Assembly: GCA_963697995.1 (NCBI GenBank) | Contig: OY969110.1 | Coordinates: 620,001 to 684,000 of the forward strand | Reading direction: 5' to 3' | Source of the DNA: MFD00082-c5 sp963697995 | GTDB lineage: Bacteria > Chlamydiota > Chlamydiia > Chlamydiales > JAJFMB01 | DNA length: 64,000 nucleotides | In this document: piece after piece, positions 7,887 to 16,749 of the stretch | How positions within the stretch are numbered: the first letter of the stretch is position 1 | Layout: each line of letters begins with the position of its first letter | Made by a program: the position numbers and the translations under genes | Notes under the pieces: model-generated | Seen by the model: the letters and a program-made list of their open reading frames with translations, nothing else | Told to the model about the DNA's origin: nothing | The model's database searches: none

Positions 7887-9355
7887 TTGTGACACTCACC
7901 CCCAATGAAATGAAAGAAGCTGAAGAGAAAAGCTTTACAAAAGGTTTTTCAGAGAAGGCTTACATGGAGAAGGCGGGTGAAGGGATTGCAGCGGGAGTCC
8001 ACCACTTTGTTAAAAAATACGATTTAACACCAAAGGTCACCCTTCTTTGTGGAAAAGGGAATAATGCCGCAGATGGGTTTGTCGCAGGGATTATTCTTAT
8101 AAAAGCTGGCTACAAAGTCGAAGCGATGATTGCAATGCCTCTTGAGGGAGCAACGCCCCTTTGCAAAGAGATGAGTGAAAATTTCAAACGAGCAGGCGGG
8201 ATCTTTTTAAACGAGATGCCTTTCTTTGAAGATGGAGTGATCTTAGACGGCCTCTTTGGAACAGGGTTTAAGGGGGGCGTTGAGGAGCCTTTTCGATCAA
8301 TAATAGATGCTGCTAATGGTTCTTCCCTTCCCATTCTTTCAATTGACATTCCTTCTGGGTTAAACGGGGAAACGGGAGAAGTTAAGACCGTTGCAATCGA
8401 GGCTCGAGAAACATTCGCTCTAGGGTGCCCAAAATTGGGGTATTTTCTTGGAGAGGGGTGGAACCACACGGGAACTATCCACCTGATCGATTTTGGACTC
8501 GAGGAGAAATTTCTTCCCAAAGTAGTCCCTCAGATGACAACAGAGAGGGGGGCAATGGAAATGTTGCCTCTGATCAAAAGAGACCGCCACAAGTATGAAG
8601 CGGGTCACGTTATCGCTCTTGCAGGTTCAAAAGAGATGCCCGGAGCGGCTTTCCTATCGACTTTATCGACCCTTCGAGCAGGTGCAGGTCTTGTGCACCT
8701 TTTAACTCAGGAAGAGTACCACCCCAAATTAGCTCCAGAAGTGATGCAACACCTCTTTAAATCGGATGAGGAAGCCCTTGAGTGGTTCCAAAAAGGGGAC
8801 GCTACCTTTATTGGCCCAGGAGTTGGGCGAAAAGAGGGGATCAAAAAGCTTTTAAAAACGGTCTTGCCAAAAATCAAAACACCTTTAGTGATCGATGCTG
8901 ATGCTTTAACACTTATTGGAGAGGAAAAACTTCCAATACCAAAACATGCCATCCTAACTCCTCACCATGGGGAAATGGGGCATCTTTTAGGGCAAAAATT
9001 GCCAAGACAGCTCACTTGGAAAGAGCTCAATTTATGCCAGGCCTTCGCGGACAAACACGAGATCACTCTTGTGTTAAAGGGAGCACCTACACTGATTTTT
9101 CACCCAAAAAATGTGATAACGATTAACCCAACGGGATGCCCAGGGATGGCAACGGCGGGTTCTGGGGATGTTTTAACGGGTTTAATAACGGCACTTCTTG
9201 CGCAAAAATGCCCACCAAAAGAGGCGGCGATCTTGGGATGCTACCTACATGGCTTAAGTGGCCAACATGCCGAAGAGGCTCTTGGGCCCTACAGTATGAT
9301 CGCCTCAGACATCATCAAATACTTACCCCAAAGCTTCTTCTTCGAAGAGGCCTAA
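7883..9355 (+). CDS. nnr: Bifunctional NAD(P)H-hydrate repair enzyme
   Basis: This 490-residue protein has two domains. Residues about 1-215 are the YjeF_N epimerase domain (LTPNEMKEAEE start, CGKGNNAADGF binding loop). Residues about 230-490 are the ADP-dependent hydrate dehydratase of the carbohydrate-kinase fold, with AGSKEMPGAA and the catalytic GSGD at 426-429 (Asp429). Together they repair damaged NADH and NADPH hydrates. It overlaps gpsA by four bases. Its last residues (Glu-Glu-Ala-stop) are the first unit of a 31-bp tandem repeat, so repeat growth has touched the very end of the gene. Confidence 0.96.
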   Translation: MIVTLTPNEMKEAEEKSFTKGFSEKAYMEKAGEGIAAGVHHFVKKYDLTPKVTLLCGKGNNAADGFVAGIILIKAGYKVEAMIAMPLEGATPLCKEMSENFKRAGGIFLNEMPFFEDGVILDGLFGTGFKGGVEEPFRSIIDAANGSSLPILSIDIPSGLNGETGEVKTVAIEARETFALGCPKLGYFLGEGWNHTGTIHLIDFGLEEKFLPKVVPQMTTERGAMEMLPLIKRDRHKYEAGHVIALAGSKEMPGAAFLSTLSTLRAGAGLVHLLTQEEYHPKLAPEVMQHLFKSDEEALEWFQKGDATFIGPGVGRKEGIKKLLKTVLPKIKTPLVIDADALTLIGEEKLPIPKHAILTPHHGEMGHLLGQKLPRQLTWKELNLCQAFADKHEITLVLKGAPTLIFHPKNVITINPTGCPGMATAGSGDVLTGLITALLAQKCPPKEAAILGCYLHGLSGQHAEEALGPYSMIASDIIKYLPQSFFFEEA

Positions 9356-9436
9356 AATTTAAAGCGGTAAACATGAAGAGGCTTAAAATTTAAAGCGGTA
9401 AACATGAAGAAGCTTAAAATTTAAAGCGGTAAACAT
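9344..9436. repeat. Three tandem copies of a 31-bp repeat
   Basis: Units lie at 9344-9374, 9375-9405 and 9406-9436, differing at two positions. Unit 1 contains the last three codons and the stop of nnr. The array therefore looks like a duplication that started from the nnr 3' end. Confidence 0.95.
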
Positions 9437-9454
9437 TTAGGTAATAAGCAACGG

Positions 9455-9715
9455 GTTTAACACGTTAAGTTAAGGCTGGTTTTTCAGGGTTTAAGGGTTA
9501 GGGTTTAGGGTTAAAACATTAAAGTAAAAAACGGCAAGTTTAACACATTAAGTTAAGGCCGGTTTTTAAGGGTTTAAGGTTAAAACATTAAAGTAAAAAA
9601 CGGCAAGTTTAACACATTAAGTTAAGGCCGGTTTTTAAGGGTTTAAGGTTAAAACATTAAAACTTTAACACATTAAGTTAAGGCCGGTTTTTAAGGGTTT
9701 AAGGGTTGAATTAAG
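9455..9715. repeat. Four direct repeats of 56-83 bp, non-coding
   Basis: Copies begin at 9455, 9538, 9607 and 9663 and share GTTTAACACATTAAGTTAAG followed by GGCCGGTTTTTAAGGGTTTAAGG. The first copy is longer because of extra GGGTTTAGGGTT steps. The purine-strand pattern GGGTTTAAGG reappears in complementary form at about 10955-11000, on the far side of the palindrome. No coding frame or RNA gene is recognised. Confidence 0.85.
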
Positions 9716-9720
9716 GTTGT

Positions 9721-10650
9721 TTTTCAAGTTTGTAGCTAAAGCCAAACTTGAAAAGGGGAGGGGGGGAGAGAGGACTTTAAAAGCCCTCTCTCCCCCCTTG
9801 ACCCCCCACCACTCACCCTAAATTCGGAAACGAGATAATGGCTCCAACCTTTGGTTGGAGGGTTCTAAGGGGGAAAATGCTTTTCCCCCTTAGGATCCCC
9901 CTTTTGCTTCCCCTCCTAAGTTGAAAGCAGGGGGAAAAGCGATTTCCCCCCTACCCCCCCCTTTGCGTCAAAGGGGGAAAGTTTTTCCCCCCTACCCCCC
10001 CCTTGATCCTTTTACCCATTGTTGTAACTATTTGGCGTTCAATCTAATCGGATGAATTTTAATCCCTTAAGGTTTTTGGCTAGCGCCAAACCTTAAGGCA
10101 AAGGGGAGAGAGGTTTTGCACCTCTCTCCCCTTAACCCCTCTCTCCGCAGCAAAGGCTTCGCCCTTGCAACCCAATTATAAGGGGGTTTTAGGGGCGAAA
10201 GCCCCTAACGCGGTGAGGTGGGAAGGGGAGGAGAGGTGCGAAACCTCTCCTCCCTTTTGCATTTCCAAAGTTTTGGCTTAAGGCCAAAACTTGAAGAAAT
10301 GCATTTTGCTCTTTTCCGAATAGATTGATCGCCAAACAGTTATAAAAATAAGTCAAAGGATCAAGGGGGGGGTAGGGGGGAAAGGAACTTTCACCCCTTT
10401 GACGCAAAGGGGGGGTAGGGGGGAAATCGCTTTTCCCCCCTGCTTTCAACTTAGGAGGGGAAGCAAAAGGGGGATCCTAAGGGGGAAAAGCATTTTCCCC
10501 CTTAGAACCCCTCCAACCAAAGGTTGGAGCCATTATCTCATTTCCGAATTTAGGGTGAGTGGTGGGGGGTTAAGGGGGGAGAGAGGGCTTTTAAAGTCCT
10601 CTCTCCCCCCCTCCCCTTTTCAAGTTTGGCTTAAGCCAAAAACTTGAAAA
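9721..10650. repeat. Large palindrome with arms of about 330 bp
   Basis: The left arm (about 9721-10053) is complementary to the right arm (about 10315-10650) over nearly its full length, with scattered mismatches. Matching blocks include AAACTTGAAAAGGGG / CCCCTTTTCAAGTTT, CCACCACTCACCCTAAATT / AATTTAGGGTGAGTGGTGG, and CCAACCTTTGGTTGG on both sides. The 260-bp centre contains further hairpins, such as GGGGAGAGAGG ... CCTCTCTCCCC and GGAGGAGAGG ... CCTCTCCTCC. Long G or C runs (up to eight) occur many times. All open frames here are proline/arginine-rich by-products of the C and G runs. No gene is supported in 9356-11024. Confidence 0.9.
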
Positions 10651-10693
10651 AATAACTTCAAACTAACGTATTAAACCCTAAAACCTAAAACCC

Positions 10694-10845
10694 CTTAGGA
10701 GGGGAAGCAAAAGGTTGGAGCCATTATCTCATTTCCGAATTTAGGGTGAGTGGTGGGGGGTTAAGGGGGGGAGAGAGGGCTTTTAAAGTCCTCTCTCCCC
10801 CCCTCCCCTTTTCAAGTTTGGCTTTAGCTACAAACTTGAAAAAAC
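10694..10845. repeat. Partial direct copy of the palindrome's right arm
   Basis: This stretch repeats the right-arm sequence (GGAGGGGAAGCAAAAG, then GGTTGGAGCCATTATCTC, then the run to AAACTTGAAAA), but lacks the roughly 75 bases between those blocks. Its end matches the left arm exactly (GGCTTTAGCTACAAACTTG), better than the adjacent right arm does, so it is probably the older partner. Confidence 0.85.
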
Positions 10846-11024
10846 TGTATCAAGGCTTTGCTTTAATTTTTTGGTTTAATTTTGTAATTTTAAGGGTAAG
10901 GTTTAAGGTTTTAAGTTTTACGAATAAAAGTTTAAGGTTTTAATCGTTAATGTTTTAACCTTAAAACCCTAAAAACCACAAACCTTAAAACCACAAACTA
11001 AAAAAAAACTCTCAAAAACGAAAA

Positions 11025-11237
11025 CTAAAAATCACCCTCTTCCTTTCTCTCTTTCACCTCTTCTGGACTCATGGCCTCTTCTTGCTCGTAGTATTGATCA
11101 TCCTCATTGTCCCCCCTTTCATCAGAAGCCGTCATGAAAGGCTCCTTTAGTCGATCGCTAGGTCCGTTCTGCTCATCATGATCAAAATTTAGAGGCCTAG
11201 GATCATCAACATTTTTATTCTTTTTTTTACGCACCAT
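11025..11237 (-). CDS. Small, highly charged acidic protein, unknown
   Basis: A 70-residue frame begins with a lysine-rich MVRKKKNKN segment and continues as an acidic, low-complexity sequence (DERGDNEDDQYYEQEEAMSPEEVKERKEE). It has no signal peptide, membrane segment or recognised family. A weak GCGAGG site precedes the ATG. Codon use is ordinary, unlike the repeat-derived frames to its left. It could be a small disordered regulator or ribosome/nucleoid-associated protein, but this is not supported by any motif. It may also be non-coding. Confidence 0.5.
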   Translation of the reverse strand: MVRKKKNKNVDDPRPLNFDHDEQNGPSDRLKEPFMTASDERGDNEDDQYYEQEEAMSPEEVKERKEEGDF

Positions 11238-11426
11238 ATAACCTCGCTCTTCGTTTAAAATTTCTTAAAAAGACCACTTCCTGTATAAGAAACCTATGAC
11301 AATACAAGTCCTATACGCTAAACAACTACAAATTGCAACTTATCAACAGATATAAATCATGTCACCACAATTATTAGGCCTGTTTCGAAATTCCATTCTA
11401 TTCACAAACCTCCAAAGGACAAACCC

Positions 11427-13907
11427 ATGAATCCACACGAAATCGCCCAAAGAACAAGTATAAAAGGGTACGACTCTTTAGAGCTTCTAGCTTTAAATCT
11501 CCGCTCCTATTGGAATCACAGCACGGACGCTATATGGAGACAGCTCGATCAGGAATTATGGGAGCTGACGCATAACCCCTGGGCTGTTTTACAGACGGTG
11601 TCAAACGAAAAACTCACAGCTCTACTCACCAATCAAAAATTCAGCACCCTTATCGATGATCTCGTTAAAGAGAAAAAAGAAGCCCTCAACTCTCCCACTT
11701 GGTTTGAAAAAAATCACCCTAATTCCCCTCTCTCTTGCATCGCCTATTTCTCCATGGAATACATGTTGACCGAAGCTCTTCCCATCTATTCGGGAGGCCT
11801 CGGAAATGTTGCCGCAGATCAGCTCAAAACTGCAAGCGATCTTGGTGTTCCCGTCATTGCCATCGGTTTACTTTACAGCCAAGGGTATTTTCGACAATTC
11901 ATCGACAAAAATGGCGAACAACAAGAACTCTATCCCTACAACGATCCCGGTCAGCTACCCATAAGACCCCTGCGCCTACCAAATGGAGAGTGGCTCCGCT
12001 TAAAAATCGATTTGCCTGGTTGGTCTCTTTGGCTCCGTTTGTGGGAAGTTAAAGTAGGCAGAAGAAAGCTCTATTTACTCGATAGCAATGACATAGCAAA
12101 TATTGCCGCTCATAGAGGTATTACCAGTGAACTTTACGGGGGCGACAAGGAGCTTCGATTAAAACAAGAGTTGATTTTAGGGATTGGTGGGTGGCTAGTT
12201 CTTGAAGCCCTTGGCATACAACCCGAAATCTGCCATATGAATGAAGGACATGCCGCTTTTCTTGTTTTGGAACGCGCTTATAGTTTTATGAAAAAGATGA
12301 ATCTACCCTTCGATGTCGCTTTGGCTGCCACCAGAATAGGGAATCTCTTCACGACCCATACAGCAGTAGCCGCAGGTTTTGATCGCTTTTCTAAAGATCT
12401 CATCGAAAAATACCTCGGAAATTATGCCGAAACAAAGCTTGGCATATCCCTTCAAGAGCTACTTGACCTCGGAAGGTTAAATCCAAATGAAGATTTCAAC
12501 ATGGCCTATCTAGCGATCAGAGGAAGCGGTGCTGTCAATGGCGTAAGTCAACTTCATGGCACCCTTAGCCAACATCTCTTTGAGGATCTATTCCCCCATT
12601 GGCCCGAAAAGCAGATCCCCGTTAAATTTGTCACCAACGGTGTTCACATGCCAAGTTGGGATTCTTTGGAATCTGACAAACTTTGGACAGAGGCTTGTGG
12701 AAAAGCGCGCTGGCTTGGAAAAACAGACGAGTTAGAAAAAAAAATTCGCGCTGTCCCTGATGAAAAAATTTGGGAAATGCGCAACCGGTCGAGATGCCAT
12801 CTAGTTGATTATACCCGCTCACGTTTAGGTAGACAATTGGAAGCTAGAGGTGCGCCTCTTGAAGTCATAGAAAAATCAAAATATTTTTTAAATCCTGATG
12901 TTTTAACTTTGGGATTTGCACGCCGTTTTGCAGCCTACAAAAGGCCCGATTTACTCCTTAACGATGAAGAGCGCCTCATCCGTATACTAACAAACAAGGA
13001 GCGCCCTGTGCAGCTTATTATTGCAGGGAAAGCCCATCCGGCAGATATCGAGGGGCACGCCTTAATTAAAAAATGGATGGATTTTATTTCAAGACCAGAA
13101 GCGCGTGCCTCTGTGATATTCTTAAGCGATGACGACATGCTGTTAACAGAACACCTTGTACAGGGTGTTGACGTATGGATCAATACCCCTCGAAGGCCTT
13201 GGGAAGCTTGCGGAACAAGTGGGATGAAAGTGCTCGTCAATGGAGGACTAAACTTATCGGAACTGGATGGTTGGTGGGCAGAAGCTTATGCTCCAGAATT
13301 GGGTTGGGCCTTGGGAGATAAGAGGGAGCATGGCGATGATCCCCTTTGGGATAAACAGGAGGCAAATACACTCTACGAATTGCTCGAAAAAGAAGTGATT
13401 CCAGAATTTTATCATCGAGATGATCGAAACATCCCTGTGCCTTTTTTAAAAAAAATCCGAGAGAGCATGGCCACTCTAACACCGCGCTTTTCTGCTAACC
13501 GTTCTGTGCGAGAGTACTTAGAGAGATTCTATCTTCCATTAGCTAAAGAGTATCAAAAACGAGCTGAAAATAACGGCATATTAGCAAAACAAATAGTCAA
13601 TTGGAAGCTTTCTCTTAAAGAGAATTGGGATTATTTAAAATTTGGCGAGTTAAAAACCGAAGGGGTACGCTTTGAAGTTCAGGTTTATCTCCATAATTTG
13701 GATCGCCATTCAGTAAAAGTCGAACTTTATTCAACCAATACCACCAAAGAAATGGAATACTTAAGGCCCATTCCTGAATCTTCAAATGGGCACATTTATC
13801 ATGCCGAGGTCAAAGGGGACACCTCTACCTTCACTCCTCGGATCATACCATTTTTTCCAGGAGTTGCAATTCCACAAGAAGTGAATCACATCTTATGGCA
13901 AAAATAA
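11427..13907 (+). CDS. glgP: Alpha-glucan (glycogen) phosphorylase, DUF3417 type
   Basis: This 826-residue enzyme releases glucose-1-phosphate from glycogen or maltodextrin in the cytoplasm. The first about 110 residues match the DUF3417 extension of the archaeal/bacterial short phosphorylase group (TIGR02094) rather than the classical muscle/E. coli type. The core shows YFSMEYMLTEALPIYSGGLG, ICHMNEGHAAFL and the pyridoxal-phosphate site CGTSGMKVLVNGG with Lys601. The start follows an AAAGGA site. Its end overlaps the convergent glycosyltransferase gene by 15 bases. No other glycogen gene lies next to it. Confidence 0.94.
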   Translation: MNPHEIAQRTSIKGYDSLELLALNLRSYWNHSTDAIWRQLDQELWELTHNPWAVLQTVSNEKLTALLTNQKFSTLIDDLVKEKKEALNSPTWFEKNHPNSPLSCIAYFSMEYMLTEALPIYSGGLGNVAADQLKTASDLGVPVIAIGLLYSQGYFRQFIDKNGEQQELYPYNDPGQLPIRPLRLPNGEWLRLKIDLPGWSLWLRLWEVKVGRRKLYLLDSNDIANIAAHRGITSELYGGDKELRLKQELILGIGGWLVLEALGIQPEICHMNEGHAAFLVLERAYSFMKKMNLPFDVALAATRIGNLFTTHTAVAAGFDRFSKDLIEKYLGNYAETKLGISLQELLDLGRLNPNEDFNMAYLAIRGSGAVNGVSQLHGTLSQHLFEDLFPHWPEKQIPVKFVTNGVHMPSWDSLESDKLWTEACGKARWLGKTDELEKKIRAVPDEKIWEMRNRSRCHLVDYTRSRLGRQLEARGAPLEVIEKSKYFLNPDVLTLGFARRFAAYKRPDLLLNDEERLIRILTNKERPVQLIIAGKAHPADIEGHALIKKWMDFISRPEARASVIFLSDDDMLLTEHLVQGVDVWINTPRRPWEACGTSGMKVLVNGGLNLSELDGWWAEAYAPELGWALGDKREHGDDPLWDKQEANTLYELLEKEVIPEFYHRDDRNIPVPFLKKIRESMATLTPRFSANRSVREYLERFYLPLAKEYQKRAENNGILAKQIVNWKLSLKENWDYLKFGELKTEGVRFEVQVYLHNLDRHSVKVELYSTNTTKEMEYLRPIPESSNGHIYHAEVKGDTSTFTPRIIPFFPGVAIPQEVNHILWQK

Positions 13908-14780
13908 CAAAAATGCTAAATTTTTTATGGGATCGGAACCAAAGAATTGGTATTTTAATAATGTTTTACGCTGTTTTAAATAAGAGTAGCTCTTCAATTC
14001 AATAAATGCTGTTAACATCTCTTTCTCAAAAGGTTTAAGTAAATTGCCATACCTTTCCAAAAATGCCCTCGCTTGAATCTCCTTTTTCTCTTTGGAAGTT
14101 AAAAAGTTTTTAAATCGCTTTAAGAGATTCCTTGAACTGACAGCCCCTATCGCATTATGAGCGTGTTGCCGGTAGCGAACCAAAGGTTTCTTAATCACCC
14201 CTATTTTCCCAAAAGCTTTAGCCACCAAAGCGATCCACCAGTCGTGCATAATGGCCTCTTTTGGAATTGGAGTCGCCAAATTCACAAGCGCCTCGTTCAT
14301 TAGTACCGTACACCCCGTTACGCTGTTTTGAACCAAAAGAGAGTTGAGCCCTCCCAAAGGTTTAATCTTGGAAAAGGCAAAAAAAGAGGGCGCAATTGTC
14401 TTAAGATGCGTATCGACAACCTCTAAATCGGTGTGCACAAGAAGAGGTGTTTTTGAGCCGAACTCCTCTTCCATCTCACGCATCTTCTTCATCGATAGGG
14501 AAAGCTTTTCTAAATCCCAAACATCATCCTGATCTGCAAGAGCCACATAAGGCGCTCCCCTTTCAAGAAGGTAAGAGACGTTTTGTGAGGGGCCAAGACG
14601 CCCCTTAAAAGGCAATGTCTCAATCTGATACTCTTTTAAAACAGAGACCGTTTCATCACTCGATCCATCATCTGAGGCCAATAGATCGACTAAAACCCCC
14701 TCCTGATCGAGAATCGAGTTGAGCTGCTCTCTTAAAAAAGCCTCCCCGTTAAATGTCGGCAATAAAACTGTTATACTCAT
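13893..14780 (-). CDS. Family 2 glycosyltransferase
   Basis: A 295-residue GT2 enzyme: N-terminal MSITVLLPTFNGEAFLREQL, nucleotide-binding ASDDGSSDET, and the DQDDVWDLEKL metal-binding block, followed by HDWWIALVAKAFG and a YRQHAHNAIGA motif. It is likely to add a sugar to a lipid-linked glycan at the inner face of the cytoplasmic membrane, donor unknown. It is the last gene of the wzm-wzt-GT-GT operon and overlaps the preceding GT by four bases. It resembles that neighbour throughout, so the two are probably tandem duplicates. Confidence 0.9.
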   Translation of the reverse strand: MSITVLLPTFNGEAFLREQLNSILDQEGVLVDLLASDDGSSDETVSVLKEYQIETLPFKGRLGPSQNVSYLLERGAPYVALADQDDVWDLEKLSLSMKKMREMEEEFGSKTPLLVHTDLEVVDTHLKTIAPSFFAFSKIKPLGGLNSLLVQNSVTGCTVLMNEALVNLATPIPKEAIMHDWWIALVAKAFGKIGVIKKPLVRYRQHAHNAIGAVSSRNLLKRFKNFLTSKEKKEIQARAFLERYGNLLKPFEKEMLTAFIELKSYSYLKQRKTLLKYQFFGSDPIKNLAFLLFLP

Positions 14781-15589
14781 TTTTTCAAAAACTGCAAAAC
14801 AACCTGTTTTTCTTTTTCGGGCAAATTAAAATACTCTAAAAGAAATTGCGCTCTCTCCCGCCTTGGGCATTTGTTAAAAAGATGCCTGTTCATACCACTG
14901 ATGAGCCATTTGAAAAAAGTGGGAGGCTTCGCCCCTACCACGTTTTGACTGTGTTGCCGGTAATCGACCAAGGGTTCTCTCACAACGCCAATTTGCCCAA
15001 AAATAGACGCTCCAAGAGCCATCCAAGCATCGTGCATGACAGGAGGAACCTTTTTCACCACAAGCTCTCGAAGAGCCCCATTCATCAAAGAAGCGCACCC
15101 CGTCACAGCATCATACCGAAGAAGCCGCCCCAAAGGATGGGGTTCCATGGGAAGAATCCCCATATACTCCCAAAAAGAGGGGTGGATCACCTCTAAAGAC
15201 TCATTCATGACCCTCAAATCGCAATGCACTAAAAGTGGGATCTGTCCAAACACCCCTTCCATCTGTTTCATTTTTTTGAGGAGCTTTTCCATTTTGAATG
15301 GGTCCCACACATCGTCCTGATCACAAAAAAAAAGGTAGGAGGAAGAGACTTTTCCTAGTAAAAAATAGAAGTTCTCTTTAGCTCCAAGACGTGTATTTTT
15401 TTTATGAATCACAAATTTATCCGGAAAGCGATGCGCATAAGACTCTATAATAGAGAGAGTTCCATCTTGAGACTGATCGTCGCTTACATGAATCTTAAAC
15501 TCTTTCACCGTTTGGTTTAAAAGCGACTCGATCTGCTCGGTTAAAAAACGCTCTCCGTTGTAAGTGGCAAGCAATACAGCAATACTCAT
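14777..15589 (-). CDS. Family 2 glycosyltransferase
   Basis: Starting at the ATG that overlaps the wzt stop (15589, ATGA) gives about 270 residues beginning MSIAVLLATYNGERFLTEQI. Seven more upstream codons are open but would lie inside wzt. GT2 hallmarks are VSDDQSQDGT and FCDQDDVWDPFKM, then MHDAWMALGASIFG and YRQHSQNVVGA. This end is shared with the downstream paralogue and typical of rhamnosyltransferase-like O-antigen enzymes. A role in assembling the exported polysaccharide follows from its place behind the ABC exporter genes. The transferred sugar is unknown. Confidence 0.9.
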   Translation of the reverse strand: MSIAVLLATYNGERFLTEQIESLLNQTVKEFKIHVSDDQSQDGTLSIIESYAHRFPDKFVIHKKNTRLGAKENFYFLLGKVSSSYLFFCDQDDVWDPFKMEKLLKKMKQMEGVFGQIPLLVHCDLRVMNESLEVIHPSFWEYMGILPMEPHPLGRLLRYDAVTGCASLMNGALRELVVKKVPPVMHDAWMALGASIFGQIGVVREPLVDYRQHSQNVVGAKPPTFFKWLISGMNRHLFNKCPRRERAQFLLEYFNLPEKEKQVVLQFLKK

Positions 15590-16749
15590 GAATAAAATAC
15601 CTCGGGACAAAGGGAGATCCCGACAGAGGCTCCCCCTGTCTCAAAGTGGGAAACTTCCAAAGGTTTTGAGATCACCACTTTTAAAACTAATGGATCTTTC
15701 ATCAAGGTCTTCCGGTTGTGTTTGTGAGCATTTAAATGAAGAAAGTATTGCCCTCCCATCAAATTTTTCACGGGTAGGGGCAATACCATCCTTTGCCCCT
15801 CGCCTACTTTCGGCAAAATGTTACTTCGTCCAACTAAAGAGCTATTCATATCAAAAAGGGCCACTTCAAAAAATAAGTCGGGGTCAAACTCTTTATAATC
15901 GTAAACAATTAAAGCCTTTTCCTCCTCAAAAGAAAAGGCGCGAAAAGTGACCCCTTCAAGCTCAAGAACATCGTGCCACTCACTTTTAAGATCAGATCTT
16001 AATTGGCGATACCTCTTTAAAGCTTCGCTTAGTTCTCCCAAAAAAACCACCTCACCCCTCTCCAAAACAAGCCCTTTGGTACAAAATGTAGATAAAAAAG
16101 ACTCGTTGTGGCTCACAAAAAGGAACGCTTTTCCCAAATTGGCCAAACTCTTCATCTTTGAAAAACACTTCTGTTGAAACAAAGCATCCCCAACAGCCAG
16201 TACTTCATCGATGATCATCAAATCGGGGTCTAAATGAGCTCCCACAGAGAATCCAAGCCTTGTCATCATTCCGCTAGAGTAGTGCTTCACTGGCACATTA
16301 AGAAAAGGCTCTACCTCTGCAAAGGCAACAATCTCATCAAATTTTTTAATAATTTCTTTTCGCTTCATTCCCAAAATCGAACCACTTAAAAAAATATTCT
16401 CTCTTCCCGTTAGCTCCAAATGAAATCCGGTACCCACCTCGAGAAGAGATGAGACTTTTCCCTTCAAATGGAAGTGACCAGAAGTTGGAGTTGTGACTTT
16501 AGACAAAATTTTTAAAAGGGTCGACTTTCCCGCGCCATTTCTCCCCATCACCGCGAGGCGCTCCCCTTGTTCTAAAGAGAAAGAGACATTATTCAAAGCG
16601 GAAAACACCTTTTTCTTTTCCCTTCTAAAGGGATTCTTAAAGAAAGCATTGAGAGAGCTTGTCAGCGTCTGATAGTGAGTTTGAGTCTCACTTAAAAGGT
16701 ACTCTTTACTTAAATTCTTAACGACTACAACGCTAGAGGGCATCTGCAA
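15586..16749 (-). CDS. wzt: Polysaccharide ABC exporter, ATP-binding subunit
   Basis: 387 residues. The ATPase part has Walker A GRNGAGKST at 69-77, a slightly unusual signature YSSGM at 157-161, Walker B LMIIDE at 177-182 and the H-loop His214. Residues about 256-387 form an extra C-terminal beta domain like that of Wzt proteins, which in studied O-antigen systems recognises the finished, end-capped chain. It pairs with the permease encoded upstream, overlapping it by 17 bases. It moves lipid-linked glycan across the cytoplasmic membrane. A start two codons later (Met3) is equally possible. Confidence 0.93.
   Translation of the reverse strand: MQMPSSVVVVKNLSKEYLLSETQTHYQTLTSSLNAFFKNPFRREKKKVFSALNNVSFSLEQGERLAVMGRNGAGKSTLLKILSKVTTPTSGHFHLKGKVSSLLEVGTGFHLELTGRENIFLSGSILGMKRKEIIKKFDEIVAFAEVEPFLNVPVKHYSSGMMTRLGFSVGAHLDPDLMIIDEVLAVGDALFQQKCFSKMKSLANLGKAFLFVSHNESFLSTFCTKGLVLERGEVVFLGELSEALKRYRQLRSDLKSEWHDVLELEGVTFRAFSFEEEKALIVYDYKEFDPDLFFEVALFDMNSSLVGRSNILPKVGEGQRMVLPLPVKNLMGGQYFLHLNAHKHNRKTLMKDPLVLKVVISKPLEVSHFETGGASVGISLCPEVFYS

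Noticed and set aside
9490..9520. Plant-telomere-like GGGTTTAGGG steps
   Set aside because: Only two or three imperfect steps occur, inside a longer bacterial tandem repeat. It is not a telomere array or contamination signal.
10189..10943. Three open frames of 65-86 codons on both strands within the palindrome
   Set aside because: They consist of Pro/Gly/Arg/Phe runs produced by C and G runs, are mirrored between arms, and lack ribosome sites.
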